A stretch of 16,029 nucleotides of DNA from JBAYZQ01 sp041672385 (GTDB lineage: Bacteria > Spirochaetota > Spirochaetia > Sphaerochaetales > Sphaerochaetaceae), in assembly GCA_041672385.1 (NCBI GenBank), contig JBAYZQ010000033.1:1-16029 (forward strand). The letters run 5' to 3'. Numbering within the stretch: the stretch's first letter is position 1; each line of letters opens with the position of its first letter. Shown in pieces: positions 13,385 through 16,029 of this stretch. The notes beneath the pieces were generated by a model. It had not been told where the DNA came from. It made no database searches and saw only the letters and a program-made list of their open reading frames with translations. Both the position numbers and the translations under genes were made by a program.

Positions 13385-15494
13385 TTTCAGTCTTTGGGCT
13401 TATAGCATCAATATAAGAAAGGTTTAATCTTCCTTGTCTATCAATATCGGTAAGTTTAACAGGTACAACCTGTCCAACTGACAATACATCAGTAACTTTG
13501 GTAACTCTCTGTCTTGCAAGTTTAGAAATATGACATAAACCTTCTTTACCTGGAAGAATTTCAATAAAAGCACCAAAATCCATAATTCTCTTTACTGTTC
13601 CCTGATAGATTTTTCCTTCTTCAGGTTCTTCAATAATAGATCTAATCATTTCTAAAGCTGCTGTAGCAACACCCTTATTTTTACCATAAATTGTGACTGT
13701 ACCATCTTCTTCAATAGTAACTTCTGCACCAGTAGTTTGGGAAATAGATTTAATTGTTTTACCACCAGTTCCGATAATTGCACCAATTTTTGATTCATCA
13801 ACTTTAGTTGTAAGAATTTTTGGAGCAAATTCGCTAACATCTTTTTTAGATTCACTAATGTCTTCTTTCATTTTACCTAAAATAAATAATCTAGCGTCTT
13901 TTGCCTGGTTTAAAGCTTTGGTCATGATTTCTTGAGAAACTCCAGCAATTTTGATATCCATCTGAAATGCTGTAATTCCATCTTCAGTACCTGCTACCTT
14001 AAAGTCCATATCACCTAAGTGATCTTCTTCTCCAAGAATATCGGTTAAAATTACATAATTGGAATAATCAGCACCTTCAGTAATAAGTCCCATTGCAATT
14101 CCAGCAACTGGTTTCTTGATAGGTACTCCAGCATCCATTAATGAAAGACAACCACCACAAACACTTGCCATTGAAGAAGAACCATTTGATTCCATAATTT
14201 CACTTACAACTCTAATTGTATAAGGAAATTCTTCTTTAGTTGGAACAACAGCACTTAGAGCACGCTGTGCCAAGTGTCCATGACCAATTTCTCTTCTTCC
14301 TGTGGAAAGTCTTCCACATTCACCTACAGAATAAGGAGGGAAGTTGTAATGAAGCATAAAAGAACTATAAGACTTATCGCCATCAATATCATCAAATAGC
14401 TGTTCATCTTGAACTGTTCCAAGAGTTGTAACTGCTAAAGCTTGTGTTTCCCCTCTTGTAAATAATGCAGATCCATGAGTTCTAGCTAATAGACCATGTT
14501 CACAGGTTATAGGACGAATTTCATCAACTTTTCTACCATCAGTTCTAATCTTATTTTTTAAAATTGATGATCTTAATACATCATATTCCATTTTATCAAA
14601 TAAGGCTTTTACTCTATCAATACCTTTATCTTTATCTTCCAAAAGTGTTTTGAATTTTTCAAAGGTTACAGTTTTTGCTTCGTCTAAAGCAGCGTATCTA
14701 TTAGCTTTACCCTTAACAAAGGAGGCTTTTTCAACTAATGGATAGGCAAATTCTCTAATTTCATCTAAATAACTAATGTCAGTTTTTTCAACAAAAACCG
14801 GTAATTTCTCTTTCCCACAAATTTTTCTTAATTCCAACTGAGCATCACAAATATCTGTAATAACAGGTTGAGCGGCTGCAATAGCCTCAAGCATAACAGC
14901 TTCAGACACTTCACGACCACCACCTTCAACCATCGTAATTCCATTTCTTGTTCCACCAACTACGATATCAAGATCAGCATCTTTAATTTGTTGAAATGTA
15001 GGATTAATTACATATTTTCCTCTTATTAATCCAACTCTAACAGCAGCAATTGGACCTTCAAAAGGAATATCACTAATTGTTACTGCAGCACTAGAGGCAT
15101 TAATAGCAATCATATCAGGTGTATTTATTTGATCACTTGATATTACCGTAGGAACAACCTGAATCTCCCTACCAAAAGCTTTCTCAAACAAAGGTCTCAT
15201 AGGTCTGTCAATTAGACGTGAAACCAAGATTTCTTTATCTTTTGGTCTTGATTCTCTTTTTAAGAATCCTCCTGGAATTTTTCCAGCAGCATAATATTTT
15301 TCATTATATTCGACTGATAGAGGTACATAATCAAGTGCTTCAGTCGGAGCACTACCACAACAAACAGTAGCAATTACTGCACTACCTGCATAATGTGCAT
15401 ATACAGCACCATTAGCTTGTTTTGCGACTTTACCTGTTTCAAAAATCAATTCTTCGTTTCCGATTTTTACGGATACTTTTTTTAATTCAAACAT
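13377..15494 (-). CDS. pnp: Polyribonucleotide nucleotidyltransferase (PNPase)
   Basis: A 705-residue phosphorolytic 3'-5' exoribonuclease that also adds tails, central to mRNA decay; E. coli PNPase has 711. Domains in order: first RNase PH-like domain (with AAGKIPGGFLKRESRP and SRLIDRPMRPLF), linker helices, second RNase PH-like domain (RTDGRKVDEIRPI, LSTGRREIGHGHLAQRAL, DFKVAGTEDGITAFQMDIK with the active-site acidic residues), a KH domain (IGAIIGTGGKTIKSIS), and a C-terminal S1 domain (GKIYQGTVKRIMDFGAF). The frame continues upstream to an ATG at 15542, but I place the start at the ATG at 15494: MFELKKVSVKIG is the usual PNPase opening and AGGA lies 10 nt upstream; the longer version would begin inside the intercistronic hairpin. 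Downstream of rpsO as in many bacteria; overlaps dut by 8 nt. Confidence 0.97.
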   Translation of the reverse strand: MFELKKVSVKIGNEELIFETGKVAKQANGAVYAHYAGSAVIATVCCGSAPTEALDYVPLSVEYNEKYYAAGKIPGGFLKRESRPKDKEILVSRLIDRPMRPLFEKAFGREIQVVPTVISSDQINTPDMIAINASSAAVTISDIPFEGPIAAVRVGLIRGKYVINPTFQQIKDADLDIVVGGTRNGITMVEGGGREVSEAVMLEAIAAAQPVITDICDAQLELRKICGKEKLPVFVEKTDISYLDEIREFAYPLVEKASFVKGKANRYAALDEAKTVTFEKFKTLLEDKDKGIDRVKALFDKMEYDVLRSSILKNKIRTDGRKVDEIRPITCEHGLLARTHGSALFTRGETQALAVTTLGTVQDEQLFDDIDGDKSYSSFMLHYNFPPYSVGECGRLSTGRREIGHGHLAQRALSAVVPTKEEFPYTIRVVSEIMESNGSSSMASVCGGCLSLMDAGVPIKKPVAGIAMGLITEGADYSNYVILTDILGEEDHLGDMDFKVAGTEDGITAFQMDIKIAGVSQEIMTKALNQAKDARLFILGKMKEDISESKKDVSEFAPKILTTKVDESKIGAIIGTGGKTIKSISQTTGAEVTIEEDGTVTIYGKNKGVATAALEMIRSIIEEPEEGKIYQGTVKRIMDFGAFIEILPGKEGLCHISKLARQRVTKVTDVLSVGQVVPVKLTDIDRQGRLNLSYIDAISPKTENE

Positions 15495-15539
15495 TACAAT
15501 TCTTTCCTTTTCTTTGTTAGTTCTTTTTATAAATACAAA

Positions 15540-15565
15540 CAAAGCCCCAAACCTATGGAGCTTTG
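15540..15565 (-). terminator. rpsO-pnp intercistronic hairpin (leaky terminator or processing site)
   Basis: On the minus strand CAAAGCTCC (15565-15557) pairs with GGGGCTTTG (15548-15540), nine pairs with one G-U, around an 8-nt loop, beginning 7 nt after the rpsO stop. It is followed by an imperfect T-rich run (TTTGTATTT), so some read-through is expected. In E. coli the rpsO-pnp gap also holds a terminator and an RNase III-cleaved hairpin that governs pnp autoregulation; the position matches, but the mechanism here is inference. Confidence 0.65.
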
Positions 15566-15572
15566 CAAATCT

Positions 15573-15839
15573 TTATTTTCTAATATTGAGTTCGACAAGA
15601 AGATCACGATACTTATTTATGTCATTATTTTTAATATAACGTAAAAGTCTTCTTCTTCTTCCAACCATCTTTAACAAACCTCTACGGCTCGCATGGTCTT
15701 TAGGGTTTGCCTTAAAGTGTGATTGAAGGTCATTAATTCTTGCTGTTAACAATGCAATTTGCACTTCAGAAACACCTGTATTCTTTTCTTCTTTTCCAAA
15801 TTTGCTGACAATTTCAGATTTCTGCTCTTTAGTAATCAT
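15573..15839 (-). CDS. rpsO: 30S ribosomal protein S15
   Basis: An 88-residue protein, one short of the usual 89. S15 binds the central domain of 16S rRNA early in 30S assembly. The whole sequence is typical: MITKEQKSEIVSKFG, TGVSEVQIALLTARINDLQSHF, the helix-turn with KDHASRRGLLKMVGRRRRLLRYI, then the C-terminal helix. The ATG at 15839 has AAGGAG 9 nt upstream and overlaps the preceding truB-like stop by ATGA. S15 often represses its own mRNA by binding the leader; here the leader lies in the end of the upstream gene and I see no clear mimic of the rRNA site. Confidence 0.98.
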   Translation of the reverse strand: MITKEQKSEIVSKFGKEEKNTGVSEVQIALLTARINDLQSHFKANPKDHASRRGLLKMVGRRRRLLRYIKNNDINKYRDLLVELNIRK

Positions 15840-16029
15840 TCTTGGTTACTCCTTAAAAAATATATTCTGTCTGGCTCAACTGACTCAGATAACTGAAAGG
15901 ACAGACAGGACCCTGAAATGATTACATTCAAGTCTTCAAATACTTTTTTTCCAGCTATCACCTTAGTTTTATACTGCCCATCTTTAGGGACGAACTGCAT
16001 AAAAGAATCAGTGAAAATTGTCATCATTC
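15836..16029 (-). CDS. truB: Probable tRNA pseudouridine-55 synthase TruB, C-terminal part (cut by window edge)
   Basis: An open frame of 63 codons plus a TGA stop enters from the right edge. The peptide (SFMQFVPKDGQYKTKVIAG, then KKVFEDL) fits the loose pattern of TruB C-termini, where a phrase like 'F(L/V)P ... K...I..G' precedes a small PUA-like domain, but no catalytic motif is in view. The main support is position: truB directly before rpsO and pnp is common in bacteria, including Borrelia as I recall it. The stop overlaps the rpsO start by ATGA. It could instead be the end of another gene often found before rpsO, such as ribF. Confidence 0.55.
   Translation of the reverse strand, partial: MMTIFTDSFMQFVPKDGQYKTKVIAGKKVFEDLNVIISGSCLSFQLSESVEPDRIYFLRSNQE

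Noticed and set aside
13652..13935. Open frames on both strands inside pnp, and similar ones inside cmk, rluB, recA, tgt and greA
   Set aside because: They lie wholly within strongly recognised genes, lack good ribosome binding sites and have biased compositions (Leu/Lys- or Ser/Ile-rich) typical of shadow frames.
15495..15542. Sixteen-residue N-terminal extension of PNPase
   Set aside because: The added residues do not look like the family and start inside the rpsO-pnp hairpin. The ATG at 15494 has an SD and gives the usual N-terminus.
1..16029. A hidden defence, toxin-antitoxin, prophage or other novel multi-gene system
   Set aside because: Essentially all the DNA is accounted for by recognisable housekeeping genes with gaps of at most ~120 bp, so there is no room for an undescribed gene cassette.

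Overview
The window is a stretch of AT-rich (roughly 30% GC) bacterial chromosome made almost entirely of housekeeping genes. The organism is most likely a spirochaete. Two things point there: a very large (~894 residue) GreA-type elongation factor beside recA, a protein I know from Borrelia and relatives, and two gene orders that resemble Borrelia as I recall it (rpsA-cmk-pseudouridine synthase-recA-long greA, and truB-rpsO-pnp-lptF/lptG-tgt-murJ). A complete dUTPase gene and a RecA unlike the Borrelia one I remember argue for another low-GC spirochaete, perhaps Treponema-like. This is inference, not a database result.

Layout. (1) Positions 1-5082, minus strand, read right to left: rpe, dtd, recA, scpA, scpB, rluB-type pseudouridine synthase, cmk, rpsA (5' end only). 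Most neighbours overlap or abut. The largest gap is 65 bp, in front of recA. (2) Positions 5083-5200: a divergent regulatory region with a strong rpe promoter that predicts a leaderless mRNA, a good sigma70-type greA promoter, and a terminator-like hairpin in the greA leader. (3) Positions 5201-7885, plus strand: the long greA alone, closed by a strong terminator shared with the convergent operon. (4) Positions 7931-16029, minus strand, read right to left: truB (3' end only), rpsO, a terminator-like hairpin, pnp, dut, two LptF/LptG-family permeases, tgt, murJ.

The left operon joins pentose phosphate metabolism, D-aminoacyl-tRNA proofreading, recombination, chromosome condensation (ScpAB), rRNA pseudouridylation, CMP recycling and ribosomal protein S1. 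The right operon joins tRNA/rRNA biology (TruB, S15, Tgt), RNA decay (PNPase), nucleotide sanitation (Dut) and envelope export (LptF/LptG-like permeases, MurJ lipid II flippase).

I see no tRNA or rRNA genes, mobile elements, CRISPR arrays or defence genes, and no gene-free stretch above about 120 bp. I found no wholly new multi-gene system. The most interesting signals are the greA leader hairpin with a competing pairing, the domain architecture of the long GreA (including a possible Tudor-like RNA-polymerase-binding segment), a nine-G homopolymer inside murJ, a predicted leaderless rpe transcript, and a repeated 8-nt overlap ATGAATAA at two gene junctions that lack a Shine-Dalgarno (SD) sequence.
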